A DNA stretch of 64,000 nt from Nitrosomonas sp. (GTDB taxonomy: Bacteria > Pseudomonadota > Gammaproteobacteria > Burkholderiales > Nitrosomonadaceae). Below, one piece after another: positions 1-8,261 of the stretch. Every line of letters starts with the position of its first letter. Position 1 is the first letter of the stretch. Made by a program: the position numbers and the translations under genes. A model generated the notes under the pieces. It was not told where the DNA came from, searched no databases, and saw only the letters and a list, made by a program, of their open reading frames with translations. The stretch is taken from positions 310,001 to 374,000 of the forward strand of contig JAHBZZ010000001.1 of NCBI GenBank assembly GCA_019635215.1, read 5' to 3'.

Positions 1-303
1 CATTATCCGATTGACTCCACCGGTAAACAGCATGACATCGTCCGGAAAATACTGCTGACCGAGTATCTCGGCGGGTCTATTTTCCGGCAGGCGGTAACAG
101 CGCACATCATCCTCGCGCTGATTGATCAGTGTATTGATTCGTTCCAGAAGGCGCAGCAAAGCCTTGCGCTTGAGAACTACTGTGAACACCGAATATTGCA
201 CGGGCAATCCTTGCTGCTTCAATAGGCGATGAATCCGCGCAAGGCGTTTGGGATCCGCAATATCGTATGCCATCAGATACAAATTACTCTGACTGTCGGC
301 CAT
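1..303 (-). CDS. cas2: Cas2-like CRISPR adaptation endoribonuclease (second copy, 3' end cut by window edge)
   Basis: Reading leftward from the ATG at 301-303 gives 101 codons with no stop before the window edge, so the last few residues are missing. The N-terminus LYLMAYDIADPKRLARIH is the first beta strand and helix of Cas2, with the Asp of YDI in the usual place. The ferredoxin-like fold continues through VQYSVFTVVL and ends near the typical Cas2 length. It lies 77 bp downstream of the frameshifted cas1 paralogue, on the same strand, and is clearly different in sequence from the Cas2 at 2008-2292. Cas2 dimers bridge two Cas1 dimers during spacer integration. The presence of a second Cas2 suggests that each Cas1 type has, or had, its own partner. 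Confidence 0.85.
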   Translation of the reverse strand, partial: MADSQSNLYLMAYDIADPKRLARIHRLLKQQGLPVQYSVFTVVLKRKALLRLLERINTLINQREDDVRCYRLPENRPAEILGQQYFPDDVMLFTGGVNRIM

Positions 304-380
304 CAGCTCACTCCCAGTAAAAATTGATGCAATTTATTGATACTGCTTCGAAACAGCCTGTAACAGCGTTCTTGACGCTG

Positions 381-1051
381 CTAAAACAATTCCGCCATGG
401 CTTGCAAGGCATTTCTGCCGCGTTTTACCGCGTCCGATTCCAGGAGCGCGATATAGTAATCCCACAGCAACAACCGGCTCAGATCAGTCGCTAGATCCAG
501 CTCCATCGACAGCAATATTTCATTGTCCCGTTCAAAACCGCATTCCGGTAACCAGACCAGCAACTCACTATAGAGGATGTTTTGGATTAACGTTGCACGA
601 TGCCTGCCATGATGATCCAGTGTTTGCCCGATCTGCCGGTGCAATTCCACCGCAGGACGTTCGCGCCAGTCGCACAGACCCATTCGCCGCGCACAACTGC
701 GGACCGCCAGTTTTTCCATCGACAGCAGCCAGTTTGCATATGTGCCGGCCCGTCGGTGCGTGACAATAAATCGATCAATCTTTGAGTAAGCCGTTGCCGT
801 TCGCCGCTTTGACCCAGCCAGCGTGCACGAATAGCCCCGTTTTTTTCCAGAAACAGCAATTGGATACCCGCATCAGCGCAAGCCAGTAACGCCTGCATAG
901 ACCACTCCACGCCGCCCTGGCAAACCACTCGTGAAATCCGCGATAGTAGAAACAACTGATCCGCCCGATCCGGTACGATTATCCGCAGAGCAGGATCATC
1001 CCATATCACCCGGCAGCCGGAAACGCCATCGATATACAGCGGCCGCATCAT
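381..1051 (-). pseudogene. Cas1 paralogue, catalytic residues absent, frameshifted
   Basis: Residues from 1051 down to about 745 read as the Cas1 N-terminal beta domain (PLYIDGVSG, SRVVCQGG, DAGIQLLFLEKNGAI). The frame is then lost near 735-745. The next frame continues with YANWLLSMEKLAVRSCARRM and an all-helical C-terminal domain to the TAG at 381-383. One base restored there joins both halves into a protein of about 220 residues. The helical domain keeps a segment resembling the Cas1 SLxxDLxxxxR helix (ELDLATDLSRLLL) but has neither the GFEGxAAxxYF glutamate nor the GFxH histidine, so it is shorter than and not catalytically equivalent to normal Cas1. Its start overlaps the stop of the intact cas1 (ATGA at 1048-1051). 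It may be a true pseudogene, an assembly error or a frameshift-expressed structural subunit; sequence alone cannot decide. Confidence 0.75.
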
Positions 1052-2004
1052 TCGCCGCCATGTATTAACTGGAAACGTTTGGCCAGTGCATGACTGTATC
1101 GCCGCAGTAAGCGTCTGGCAGAACCACTGTTCGTTTCATAAAAGCCGTAAAAATGCTTGCGTCCGGCTTTATTCAACAAACATCGTCCGTTGTCATCGCT
1201 GAAATACTCTATCCGCAAAGTACGCTCACGAAACATCTGCCACACCCATTGATCGACCAATGGCCGTAATGGCTCCATCAAATCGCACGCCAACGATTCG
1301 CGCCCGAAGCTGATGTCATGATAAAAACCCAGCATCGTATCCAGCCCGACAATATGGCAAGCGTGCACAGCATCATGATGCAAAAGCGTATAACCCAATG
1401 ACAGACATGCGTTTACCGGATCGGGCGCGGGGCGTTTTTTTCGCCCTGTAAAATTCAGCGATGGCGCGAACAATTGCGTCAACCCGCTGAAATAAGCGGA
1501 TGCAGCAGCGCCTTCGAAACCCCGCAAGCTTGGTAGTGTCAGTATGCTGGAATCCACTCGCAATTGATTGATGATGTTGTCCAGCCGCTGCGCTGCTACA
1601 GTCAGCACATGCCGCAAATCCGCACGCACCGGCAAAGCTTCACGCAGCAAACGTTTTTGCGCGCGCACTTTTACCAGCACCAGCCAGTGCGCCAGCGGAG
1701 CACGCAAATCATCATCCAGGCTCACGCGATATTGTCCCAGCCTACGAGAACTCTCGTTATGCGTCCTTCCCGCCAGTATCGCCGCCGTATCGCTATTACG
1801 CCCGGAAAGTACCAGCAGGCCGATATTGCGCGCCGACAGTGCGCCAAGCACCCGGCTTTCCAGTTGCACATTACCGCGCATAACGACACGTTCCAGCAAA
1901 TGCAGCGGCACCGATCCTTTCCTCGCACCGTCTTCGTACAAGGCCAATGCCTGTCCGTCCAGCCTGACTTCCAGATTCTTCCGATCCAGATACAAACAGT
2001 TCAT
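1048..2004 (-). CDS. cas1: CRISPR-associated endonuclease/integrase Cas1
   Basis: This 318-residue protein is a complete Cas1, the integrase that inserts new spacers into CRISPR arrays as a complex with Cas2. The metal-binding residues are all visible: Glu164 in RGFEGAAASAYF, His229 in LGFYHD, and Asp241/Glu244 in SLACDLMEPLRP. The N-terminal beta domain spans about residues 1-85 and the helical catalytic domain the rest. I use the ATG at 2002-2004, which follows the upstream cas2 stop by 3 bp; a TTG one codon earlier is possible. Gene order is cas2, cas1, cas1 paralogue, second cas2, all on the minus strand and nearly touching, so they are probably one operon. No effector gene or repeat array is in the window; these would lie beyond the left edge. 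Confidence 0.95.
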   Translation of the reverse strand: MNCLYLDRKNLEVRLDGQALALYEDGARKGSVPLHLLERVVMRGNVQLESRVLGALSARNIGLLVLSGRNSDTAAILAGRTHNESSRRLGQYRVSLDDDLRAPLAHWLVLVKVRAQKRLLREALPVRADLRHVLTVAAQRLDNIINQLRVDSSILTLPSLRGFEGAAASAYFSGLTQLFAPSLNFTGRKKRPAPDPVNACLSLGYTLLHHDAVHACHIVGLDTMLGFYHDISFGRESLACDLMEPLRPLVDQWVWQMFRERTLRIEYFSDDNGRCLLNKAGRKHFYGFYETNSGSARRLLRRYSHALAKRFQLIHGGE

Positions 2005-2007
2005 CAA

Positions 2008-2292
2008 TCACCCGATATAATAAAAGAAACCATCCTGAGGAAGCACCGCTTTACCAAGCGTGTGAATATGGCTTCCCCCGCTCAACTTCAGCACAATGAA
2101 TCGATCTTCATCCGGGTCGATGATCGTGCTGATATTCTTCAGCAGACAGGATTTCTCGGCATGCGTCAGATAACACTCGAATACCGATTTCTGTCCACCC
2201 GAAGCGTAACCACGCAGCACATGCAGCGCTTTGCGCAACCGCCGGTTGCATGAAATATCGTAAGCTGCCAGATAAAGTTGCCGTTGAGTCAT
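2008..2292 (-). CDS. cas2: CRISPR-associated protein Cas2
   Basis: A 94-residue protein beginning RQLYLAAYDISCNRRLRKAL, the Cas2 beta1-alpha1 signature with the metal-site Asp in YDI. The length is normal for Cas2 (85-100 residues). It is first in the adaptation operon and its TGA stop lies 3 bp before the cas1 ATG. Cas2 is mainly a structural bridge in the Cas1-Cas2 integrase. No strong Shine-Dalgarno sequence is visible before its ATG. The 185 bp between it and the divergent gene at 2478 must hold promoters for both directions; I see no clear promoter match there. Confidence 0.93.
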   Translation of the reverse strand: MTQRQLYLAAYDISCNRRLRKALHVLRGYASGGQKSVFECYLTHAEKSCLLKNISTIIDPDEDRFIVLKLSGGSHIHTLGKAVLPQDGFFYYIG

Positions 2293-2477
2293 GACGCCAG
2301 TTTACGCGAGGGAAATTGCCCGGTCATGGTTGAAAAGCTTGTCAATTTCCTATCAAACACCGAATACGGTCGTTTTCATGAGAGCGGTATATTCAACGAC
2401 ATCCACTGGCAGGAATAAGATGATAACCTTCTTACCATCGAATGATTCTGATCCAAATCTGCAAGGAATGAAAAAAC

Positions 2478-5156
2478 ATGGGACAACATTACTTGAACAG
2501 CTTGTTCACCCCGCGTGCGATTGCCGTGTTCGGCGCGAGTAAGCTGCCCGATTCTGTCGGCACGCGTTTGTTCCGGAATATTATTGAAGCCGGTTTCGCC
2601 GGCCCTGTTTATCCAATCAATCCCAAATACAAAACGCTGCATCGCAGGCCATGCCATGCGTCTATCCATACGATCGGCGAGCCGGTCGATCTGGCGGTGA
2701 TTGCCACGCCAGCGCCGACCGTGCCGGAGATTGTTCATGCGTGCGGCGAACACGGTGTGCGTGCCGCGATTATCCTTTCCGCGGGTTTCGAAAATACGCA
2801 GGGCGATGCTGCGGTTTACCGCAAGGCTGTTTTGTCGGAAGCGCGCCGTTACGGTATCCGCATCCTGGGACCGAATTGCCTCGGACTGATTCATCCCGCT
2901 ATCAAACTGAATGCGACGTTCAGCAAAAATAATGCGTTGTGCGGCAATCTTGCGCTGATATCGCAATCCGGCGCTTTGTGCACCGCTATTCTGGATTGGG
3001 CTACGGCGCGTAATATCGGGTTTTCCGCCGTGGTGTCACTCGGTAACGCGACCGATATCGATTTTGGCGATGTGCTGGATTATCTCGCGCTGGATACCAA
3101 TACCCGCAGCATCCTGCTCTACGTCGAAGGCATACGCGATGCACGCAGATTCATGAGCGGCCTGCGCAGCGCCGCGCGTATCAAACCGGTGATCGTGCTT
3201 AAGGTGGGCCGCCATCATGAAAGCGCGCATGCCGCGCTCTCGCACACCGGGGCGATGGTCGGCGCCGACGATGTTTTCGATGCAGCATTGCGCCGCGCCG
3301 GCGTTGTGCGCGTGATGACAATTGAGCAACTGTTTTCCGCGGCCCAGCTGCTCGCCACAACGCAGCGCGTGCACGGTAACCGCCTGGCCATCGTTACCAA
3401 TGGCGGCGGGCCGGGCATTATGGCGGCCGACCGTGCGATCGATCTGGGGGTCAATCTCGTTGAACTCTCCGAATCCTGTATTGCGCAACTAAACCTTGCC
3501 CTACCCCCCTATTGGTCACGCAGTAATCCGGTCGACATTCTGGGTGATGCCACGCATGCGCGCTATCATGCCGCGGTCGAAGCCTGCCTCAAGGATCCGC
3601 AAGTGGACGGCGTGCTGGTGATCCTGACGCCGCAGGCGATGACCGAGCCGCTCAAGGCGGCGCAGGCGGTCATCGATGCCGCCGCCGCTGCAGATAAACC
3701 CGTACTGGCCTGTTGGATGGGAGAATCTCAGGTCAGTGCGGCGTGGAAACTGTTTACAAAACATGCGGTGCCTGTTTTTCCGAATCCGGATGTCGCGGTT
3801 GAAGCATTTGCGTATCTCGCCAATTACCACCGGAACCAGCAGCTGCTCATGCAGGTCCCGGGGCCGCTGGCGCCGAGCAGCAGGCCGGATATCAATGGCG
3901 CGCAGATGATTATCGACGGTGTCCTGGCGGAACGCCGCACGCGATTGAACGCGCTGGAAGCCCGTGCGCTGCTGACGGCTTTCGGTATCCCTGTGATGCC
4001 CGCAATGGCGGCACGTTCCGCCAGCGAGGCACTGGTTGCCGCCGAGTCACTCGGTTTTCCGGTGGCGATGAAAATCAATTCCCCGGATATCAATCACAAA
4101 TCCGATGTCAACGGCGTCAGGCTGAATATCGCCGATGCCCAGACCGTGCGCAGCGCCTACAATGAATTGATCAATACCGTGCGCGGTTTGCGCCCCGAGG
4201 CCCGGATGGACGGCGTTACGATAGAGCGGATGTATGGTAATCCGCATGGCCGGGAGCTCCTCGCCGGTGTGGTGCGCGATGCTGTTTTCGGTCCGGTAAT
4301 CAGTTTCGGCGCAGGCGGCACCATGGTTGAAATCATCCGGGATCATGCTGTAGCGATTCCGCCGCTCAATGATTTCATTATTGCCGATCTGATTTACCAG
4401 ACCCGCGTATCAAAGCTGCTGGGCGCGTTCCGCCATCTACCCGCTGTTTCCATTCCCGCCATTTATCAGATTCTGCGGCGCCTGTCGGAAATGGTCTGCG
4501 AACTGCCGCGCATTCATGAACTGGATATCAATCCGCTGTTTGCAGATGAACAGGGCGTGGCGGCTGTGGATGTCCGCATCGTTGTCGATGACCGGTTGTC
4601 TATATTGAAACCCTATGCGCATATGGCCATTCACCCCTACCCTGCGCATCTGCAGAAACACTGGCAATTGGCCGATGGCACCAACATTACCGTGCGGCCG
4701 ATCCGCCCGGAAGATGCCGGGATAGAACAAATTTTTGTGCATAACCTTTCAGCGCAATCGAAATATTTCCGCTTCATGCAATCGCTTTACGATCTTACGC
4801 CGCAGATGCTGATCCGCTTCACGCAGATCGACTATGACCGGGAACTGGCACTTATTGCAGTGATCAGCGAAAATCAACAAGAAGTGGAAATCGGCGTAGC
4901 GCGTTATAGCATAAACCCTGATGGTGAAAGTTGCGAATTCGCACTGGTTATTGCCGATCAATGGCAGCAGAAAGGAATTGGCTCACAGCTGATGGCCTGC
5001 CTGATAACAGCGGCAAAAGCAAAGGGATTTAAAACCATGCAGGGTGAAGTACTGGCGACCAATACCGCAATGCTGAAGCTGACCGGAAATCTTGGATTCG
5101 TTCCACATATGCGCAAAGATGATCCGGCCATCATTATCGTCGTCAAAACACTTTAA
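2478..5156 (+). CDS. ADP-forming acetyl/acyl-CoA synthetase fused to a GNAT acetyltransferase (Pat/YfiQ type)
   Basis: The 892-residue protein has the Pat/YfiQ architecture. A CoA-binding Rossmann domain is at the N-terminus (AVFGASKLPDSVG, NPKY). Succinyl-CoA-ligase-like domains follow (ISQSGALCTAILDWA, then LSHTGA with His256), then an ATP-grasp domain in the 480-700 region. A C-terminal GNAT domain contains the acetyl-CoA loop QQKGIGSQLM. In ADP-forming synthetases the phosphorylated His sits at this position, and it is retained here, so both synthetase and lysine acetyltransferase activity are possible. In enterobacterial Pat the synthetase half is thought to be inactive. An AAGGA motif precedes the ATG. 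The TAA stop at 5154-5156 lies within TTAACAACCTGTTAA, one of the repeat ends seen across this window. Confidence 0.88.
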   Translation: MGQHYLNSLFTPRAIAVFGASKLPDSVGTRLFRNIIEAGFAGPVYPINPKYKTLHRRPCHASIHTIGEPVDLAVIATPAPTVPEIVHACGEHGVRAAIILSAGFENTQGDAAVYRKAVLSEARRYGIRILGPNCLGLIHPAIKLNATFSKNNALCGNLALISQSGALCTAILDWATARNIGFSAVVSLGNATDIDFGDVLDYLALDTNTRSILLYVEGIRDARRFMSGLRSAARIKPVIVLKVGRHHESAHAALSHTGAMVGADDVFDAALRRAGVVRVMTIEQLFSAAQLLATTQRVHGNRLAIVTNGGGPGIMAADRAIDLGVNLVELSESCIAQLNLALPPYWSRSNPVDILGDATHARYHAAVEACLKDPQVDGVLVILTPQAMTEPLKAAQAVIDAAAAADKPVLACWMGESQVSAAWKLFTKHAVPVFPNPDVAVEAFAYLANYHRNQQLLMQVPGPLAPSSRPDINGAQMIIDGVLAERRTRLNALEARALLTAFGIPVMPAMAARSASEALVAAESLGFPVAMKINSPDINHKSDVNGVRLNIADAQTVRSAYNELINTVRGLRPEARMDGVTIERMYGNPHGRELLAGVVRDAVFGPVISFGAGGTMVEIIRDHAVAIPPLNDFIIADLIYQTRVSKLLGAFRHLPAVSIPAIYQILRRLSEMVCELPRIHELDINPLFADEQGVAAVDVRIVVDDRLSILKPYAHMAIHPYPAHLQKHWQLADGTNITVRPIRPEDAGIEQIFVHNLSAQSKYFRFMQSLYDLTPQMLIRFTQIDYDRELALIAVISENQQEVEIGVARYSINPDGESCEFALVIADQWQQKGIGSQLMACLITAAKAKGFKTMQGEVLATNTAMLKLTGNLGFVPHMRKDDPAIIIVVKTL

Positions 5157-5202
5157 CAACCTGTTAATGAAAGCCGAGATACACTTCCGGCTCTGAAACC
5201 AA

Positions 5203-5229
5203 ACGGCTTCGTCACTCCGCTGAAGCCGT
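5203..5229. terminator. Hairpin between the acyl-CoA synthetase and P-type ATPase genes
   Basis: ACGGCTTC (5203-5210) pairs perfectly with GAAGCCGT (5222-5229) around an 11-nt loop, followed by ATTT but no long T-run. It could end transcription weakly or mark a processing site. It ends 27 bp before the ATPase start codon. Confidence 0.4.
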
Positions 5230-5256
5230 ATTTCATCATGGAGAAAGACAGTACAC

Positions 5257-7959
5257 ATGAAACAAACGGAGACTACTGAAAATATATGGCATAGCCATCC
5301 GGTCGAACAGGTATTGCAAACGGTGCAGACAAAACGGGAAGGCCTGAGCACCCAGGAGGCTGAAAAACGGCTGGACGAGCATGGCTTTAACCGCCTGCCG
5401 CAGACGGAAGGCCGTACGTGGTATGCCCGCCTCTGGGCCCATATCAACAACGTGCTGATCTGGATCATGCTCGTGTCATCGGTGATTGCGGCACTGCTGG
5501 GGCATGGCGTGGATGCGGCGGTCATCATATTGGTGATCACCATCAACACCATCATCGGCTATATTCAGGAGGGAAAAGCCGAAAAAGCACTGGAAGCCAT
5601 TCAAAGCATGGTCGCGCCGCGTGCTTCCGTGCTACGCGATGGAAAACGGCTGACGCTGGATGCCGAAAGAATCGTGCCCGGTGACTTGATCGTATTGGAA
5701 TCCGGAGACCGCGTACCGGCCGATCTGCGCCTGATCCATGCGAAATCACTGCGCATTGAAGAAGCCGCCTTGACAGGCGAATCCGTCCCGGTGGAAAAAT
5801 CCGTTACGCCCGTCAATGCGGAAACACCACTGGCCGAGCAATCCTGTATGGCGTTTTCCGGTACATTCGTATCTGCCGGCCAGGGCACCGGCGTGGTGAT
5901 CGGCACGGGCGGTAACACTGAGCTTGGCCGTATCAGCGCCATGCTGGGTAATGTGGAATTACTGAAAACCCCGCTGCTGCGGCAAATGGACAGACTCGCC
6001 AAGCAGCTGACATTGATTATTCTGGCCGTTGCAGCATTGCTGTTTGCCGCTGCTTACGGACTGCGCGGATATGATCTGGCGAATGCCTTTATGATTGTGG
6101 TGGGTTTTGCCGTTGCGGTCGTGCCGGAGGGCCTGCCTGCCGTGATGACCATCACACTGGCCATTGGTGTCAACCGTATGGCCAAACGCAATGCCATTAT
6201 CCGGCGTCTGCCCGCTGTGGAAACGCTTGGCGCGGTATCCGTCATTTGTTCGGATAAGACAGGTACGCTGACCCGCAATGAGATGACGGTGCAGGCCGTC
6301 GTCACTGCGGATGGCCAATTCGATGTGGCCGGTGTGGGATATGAACCAGGCGGCGGTTTCGGCTTCCAGCGTGACGGCAAGGATATCCCTATCGAGCATG
6401 AACCGGTGGTGCAAGAACTCTGCCGGGCGGCATTGTTGTGCAATGACGCTGTTTTGAACCGGGCGGATAATGGCTGGTACGTGGAAGGCGACCCGATGGA
6501 AGGCGCGCTGGTCGTCCTGGCGTTGAAAGCCGGATATGAACAGGAGGCGCTGCGCAAACAGCTGCCGCGCAACGATGAAATCCCGTTCGACGCCGAACAC
6601 CGGTTTATGGCAACGCTGCATCACGATCATGAGCGCGGCGAAAAATACATGATGCTCAAAGGCGCACCGGAGCAAGTGATCACCATGTGCGAAACGGAGC
6701 GTCATGCCAATGGCGATAGGCCGATTAGTGCAGAATGGTGGTTAAAGCAAATTGAGTCGCTGGCTTCACAGGGCGAACGTGTGCTTGCTCTGGCGACGAA
6801 ATCCCTGCCGCATGCAAAAAACGACCTTATTTTTGACGATACGAAAACCGGCCTGACACTGCTGGGGTTAGTGGGACTGATTGATCCGCCGCGCGAGGAA
6901 GCGATTGAAGCGGTGCGCCACTGCCGCACCGCCGGTATTCGCGTTGTGATGATCACCGGCGACCATGCTGTCACCGCGCAGGCAATCGCACGGCAACTCG
7001 GCATTGCCGATGACCCCAAAACGCTCACCGGTTCAGTGCTGGATTCGCTGGATGATGCAGCATTGCACCGGATTGTGAAGGAAGTGACGGTATTTGCCCG
7101 CGCCAATCCGGAGCATAAGCTGCGGCTGGTTCGTGCATTGCAGGCGGAAGGCAGCGTGATTGCAATGACAGGTGACGGCGTGAATGATGCACCCGCGCTG
7201 AAACAAGCCGATGTCGGTGTGGCGATGGGACGGAAAGGCACGGCGGTAGCCAAGGAAGCGGCAGAAATTGTACTGGCGGATGACAATTTCGCTTCCATCG
7301 CTGCGGCGGTGCGTGAAGGCCGCACGGTCTATGACAACCTGCGCAAGGTCATTGCATGGACGCTGCCGACCAACGCGGGCGAAGTGATGGCGATTATTGT
7401 CGCAGTGATGTTTGCCCTGCCCTTACCGATCACGCCAGTACAAACACTGTGGGTGAATATGGTGACTTCCGTGGCGCTGGGATTGGTGCTGGCCTTCGAA
7501 CCAACCGAGCCGGGCACCATGCAACGCCCGCCACGCGGCGCCAACGCACCGATTATCGACGGTTTTATGCTGTGGCGGATTATTTTTGTCGCCACGCTGT
7601 TTATGGCAGCCGCGTTCGGTATGTTCTATTATGCGCTGGCGCAGGGAATGCCGGTGGAAGCAGGCCATACGCTGGTAGTGAATGTCATTGTGGTGTTTGA
7701 AATCTTCTACCTGTTCAGCGTCCGCTATGTCCACGGCACATCACTCACTCTGCATGGTATGGTGGGTACGCCACCCGTGCTGATCGGCGTGATCACGATC
7801 ACGCTGGCGCAATTTGCCGTTACGTATGTCCCATTTTTCAATCAGGTGTTCGGCACCCGCCCGGTCGCCTTCTGGGATGGCGTCATGGTCGTGTGCGCCG
7901 GCATACTGTTCCTGTTTATTCTCGAGATTGAGAAATATGTGCGGAAATGGCTGCGATGA
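5257..7959 (+). CDS. P2-type cation-transporting ATPase
   Basis: The 900-residue pump uses ATP to move a cation across the inner membrane. All P-type marks are present: an N-terminal cation ATPase domain (residues 10-80), the actuator TGES (ALTGESVPVEK), the M4 motif PEGLP, the phosphorylated Asp333 in SDKTGTLT, the P-domain motifs MITGDH and TGDGVNDAPALKQADVG, and C-terminal membrane helices. Overall it resembles bacterial SERCA-like pumps. In M6, however, where calcium pumps have NLVTD, this protein reads NMVTS, so the Asp that coordinates both Ca2+ ions is Ser. Calcium specificity is therefore doubtful and the ion is left unnamed. GGAG at 5240-5243 is a plausible but distant ribosome site. 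It appears to be a single-gene unit, with the next gene convergent. Confidence 0.85.
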   Translation: MKQTETTENIWHSHPVEQVLQTVQTKREGLSTQEAEKRLDEHGFNRLPQTEGRTWYARLWAHINNVLIWIMLVSSVIAALLGHGVDAAVIILVITINTIIGYIQEGKAEKALEAIQSMVAPRASVLRDGKRLTLDAERIVPGDLIVLESGDRVPADLRLIHAKSLRIEEAALTGESVPVEKSVTPVNAETPLAEQSCMAFSGTFVSAGQGTGVVIGTGGNTELGRISAMLGNVELLKTPLLRQMDRLAKQLTLIILAVAALLFAAAYGLRGYDLANAFMIVVGFAVAVVPEGLPAVMTITLAIGVNRMAKRNAIIRRLPAVETLGAVSVICSDKTGTLTRNEMTVQAVVTADGQFDVAGVGYEPGGGFGFQRDGKDIPIEHEPVVQELCRAALLCNDAVLNRADNGWYVEGDPMEGALVVLALKAGYEQEALRKQLPRNDEIPFDAEHRFMATLHHDHERGEKYMMLKGAPEQVITMCETERHANGDRPISAEWWLKQIESLASQGERVLALATKSLPHAKNDLIFDDTKTGLTLLGLVGLIDPPREEAIEAVRHCRTAGIRVVMITGDHAVTAQAIARQLGIADDPKTLTGSVLDSLDDAALHRIVKEVTVFARANPEHKLRLVRALQAEGSVIAMTGDGVNDAPALKQADVGVAMGRKGTAVAKEAAEIVLADDNFASIAAAVREGRTVYDNLRKVIAWTLPTNAGEVMAIIVAVMFALPLPITPVQTLWVNMVTSVALGLVLAFEPTEPGTMQRPPRGANAPIIDGFMLWRIIFVATLFMAAAFGMFYYALAQGMPVEAGHTLVVNVIVVFEIFYLFSVRYVHGTSLTLHGMVGTPPVLIGVITITLAQFAVTYVPFFNQVFGTRPVAFWDGVMVVCAGILFLFILEIEKYVRKWLR

Positions 7960-7988
7960 AGGTATCTTCATCATAAAAAAGTAGCCCG

Positions 7989-8012
7989 CCGGGCAAACGG
8001 TAGTTTGCCCGG
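7989..8012 (-). terminator. Rho-independent terminator of the cstA-ybdD operon
   Basis: CCGGGCAAAC (7989-7998) and GTTTGCCCGG (8003-8012) form a perfect 10-bp stem with a 4-nt loop. Read on the minus strand, a run of six T follows about nine bases later. It sits between two convergent genes and probably serves the minus-strand operon best. Confidence 0.75.
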
Positions 8013-8040
8013 AACGCCTCAATGGGTGATCATTTCGAAA

Positions 8041-8241
8041 TCAGCAACACCGGCTGACTTTTCCATTGCCGCCATAGCGCATTTCCTGCCGTTCCCGGAA
8101 AAACGCTTCGTAGGACATGATCGGACGGTCCGGATGCATGGATTGCATGTGTTTGACATACGTGCTGTATTCGGGGACACCCACCATCAGGCGGAAACTT
8201 TGTGCGATGAGTTGCAGTGTCTGGGTCAACTTTCTAATCAT
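8041..8241 (-). CDS. YbdD/YjiX family small protein, CstA partner
   Basis: This 66-residue protein matches the YbdD/YjiX family (DUF466): MVGVPEYSTYVKHMQSMHPD and MSYEAFFRERQEMRYGG are the characteristic segments. These small proteins are almost always encoded directly after cstA-type genes and are thought to be needed for pyruvate or peptide uptake by the carrier. Here it follows cstA by 20 bp, with AAGGAG before its ATG, so the two are co-transcribed. The terminator at 7989-8012 lies just downstream. Confidence 0.85.
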   Translation of the reverse strand: MIRKLTQTLQLIAQSFRLMVGVPEYSTYVKHMQSMHPDRPIMSYEAFFRERQEMRYGGNGKVSRCC

Positions 8242-8261
8242 GGACTTCTCCTTAAGGTTTA

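Noticed and set aside
1..2292. A CRISPR array near the cas genes
   Set aside because: No regularly spaced direct repeats are present on either side of the cas block within the window.
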